Source: SIG673 sp964520875
GTDB lineage: Bacteria; Bacillota; Clostridia; Oscillospirales; CAG-272
Assembly: GCA_964520875.1 (NCBI GenBank)
Contig: CAZFQJ010000029.1
Span: 1 to 14,723, forward strand
Reading direction: 5' to 3'
DNA: 14,723 bases
Shown here: positions 14,603 to 14,723 of the stretch, piece by piece
Layout of the letters: each line of letters starts with the position of its first letter
Numbering within the stretch: position 1 is the first letter of the stretch
Translations under genes and position numbers: made by a program
The notes under the pieces: model-generated
Database searches by the model: none
What the model saw: only the letters and a program-made list of their open reading frames with translations
Told to the model about the DNA's origin: nothing

Positions 14603-14723
14603 GGAGGAATAGCGTGAAAGATTATTTTAATCGCATCAGAATGTAGGTGATTTCACGCCTTAATTTTCTAAAAAGCCGAACGCTTTTTGTTTTATAAACT
14701 CTACGAGTTTGCAAAACACGAAA
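14603..14723 (+). repeat. Third copy of the structured repeat, cut by the window end
   Basis: From GGAGG at 14603 to the last base, this segment matches 5312-5432 with 8 differences in 121 bp. It keeps the ribosome binding site, the RTGAAA start, the GCGTGAA/TTCACGC stem, whose inner ATCGC/GTGAT pair is preserved by a G-U, the AAAAAGC/GCTTTTT hairpin and the AAACTC-tac-GAGTTT hairpin. It continues beyond the window and could be the leader of a gene there. Confidence 0.88.
14614..14646 (+). CDS. Possible 10-codon mini-ORF inside the structured repeat
   Basis: GTG at 14614 follows GGAGG with a 6-nt gap and opens a frame for MKDYFNRIRM before TAG. In the copy at 5323 the same frame is broken after three codons (GTG AAA GGT TAA), although the downstream codons still read for DRIRM and the same TAG. 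The ribosome binding site makes translation possible. The broken copy argues against a conserved peptide, and it may be a leftover gene start copied with the repeat. Confidence 0.3.
   Translation: MKDYFNRIRM

Overview
The window looks like part of the genome of an uncultured, probably gut-dwelling, low-to-mid GC Gram-positive (Clostridia-type) bacterium. Supporting signs are strong GGAGG-like ribosome binding sites, near-consensus sigma-A promoters (one is TTGACA-17-TATAAT), hairpin terminators, GTG starts, and gene families typical of gut Firmicutes: a GH42 glycosidase, DUF2264, a G3E GTPase fused to a DUF1980-like domain, and a small XRE regulator next to a cytosine methyltransferase. The taxonomy is inference. 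No rRNA, tRNA, CRISPR array or transposase gene was seen.

Region 1 (1-4231) is a compact restriction-modification operon on the + strand. About 410 bp of non-coding DNA with several hairpins precedes a sigma-A promoter. The promoter has a perfect dyad just upstream and is followed by a 72-aa XRE/Cro-type regulator, two complete and different 5-methylcytosine DNA methyltransferases (ATGA overlap, then an 11-bp overlap), and a 447-aa protein. The C-terminus of that protein is a DUF3883-like nuclease fold with a D...EVK motif, so it is the likely restriction subunit. A 17-bp-stem hairpin closes the operon.

Region 2 (4291-11343) is a carbohydrate-use locus. An AraC-family regulator (- strand) is divergent from a four-gene operon (+ strand): GH42 beta-galactosidase-like enzyme, class I mannose-6-phosphate isomerase, DUF2264 (GH154-like) protein and nitrilase-superfamily amidohydrolase. 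None has a visible signal peptide, so the enzymes probably act on imported oligosaccharides; no transporter is present here. The intergenic space carries a 157-bp structured repeat in tandem, and the second copy supplies the Shine-Dalgarno and start-codon context of the GH42 gene. A third copy of the repeat starts at the far right end of the window.

Region 3 (11402-13809) is a metal-homeostasis operon: a CobW/G3E-family GTPase with nine tandem copies of a 15-residue His/Asp/Glu/Cys metal-binding unit between its domains, then a second CobW-like P-loop protein fused to a DUF1980/TIGR03943-like C-terminal domain. The repeat DNA carries an exact 180-bp duplication, and all differences between units are synonymous. 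This is the most striking structure in the window.

Region 4 (13821-14723) holds an orphan OmpR/PhoB-type regulator on the - strand with a degenerate receiver domain, then the third copy of the interspersed repeat. In this copy the repeat's ribosome binding site leads into an intact 10-codon mini-ORF.
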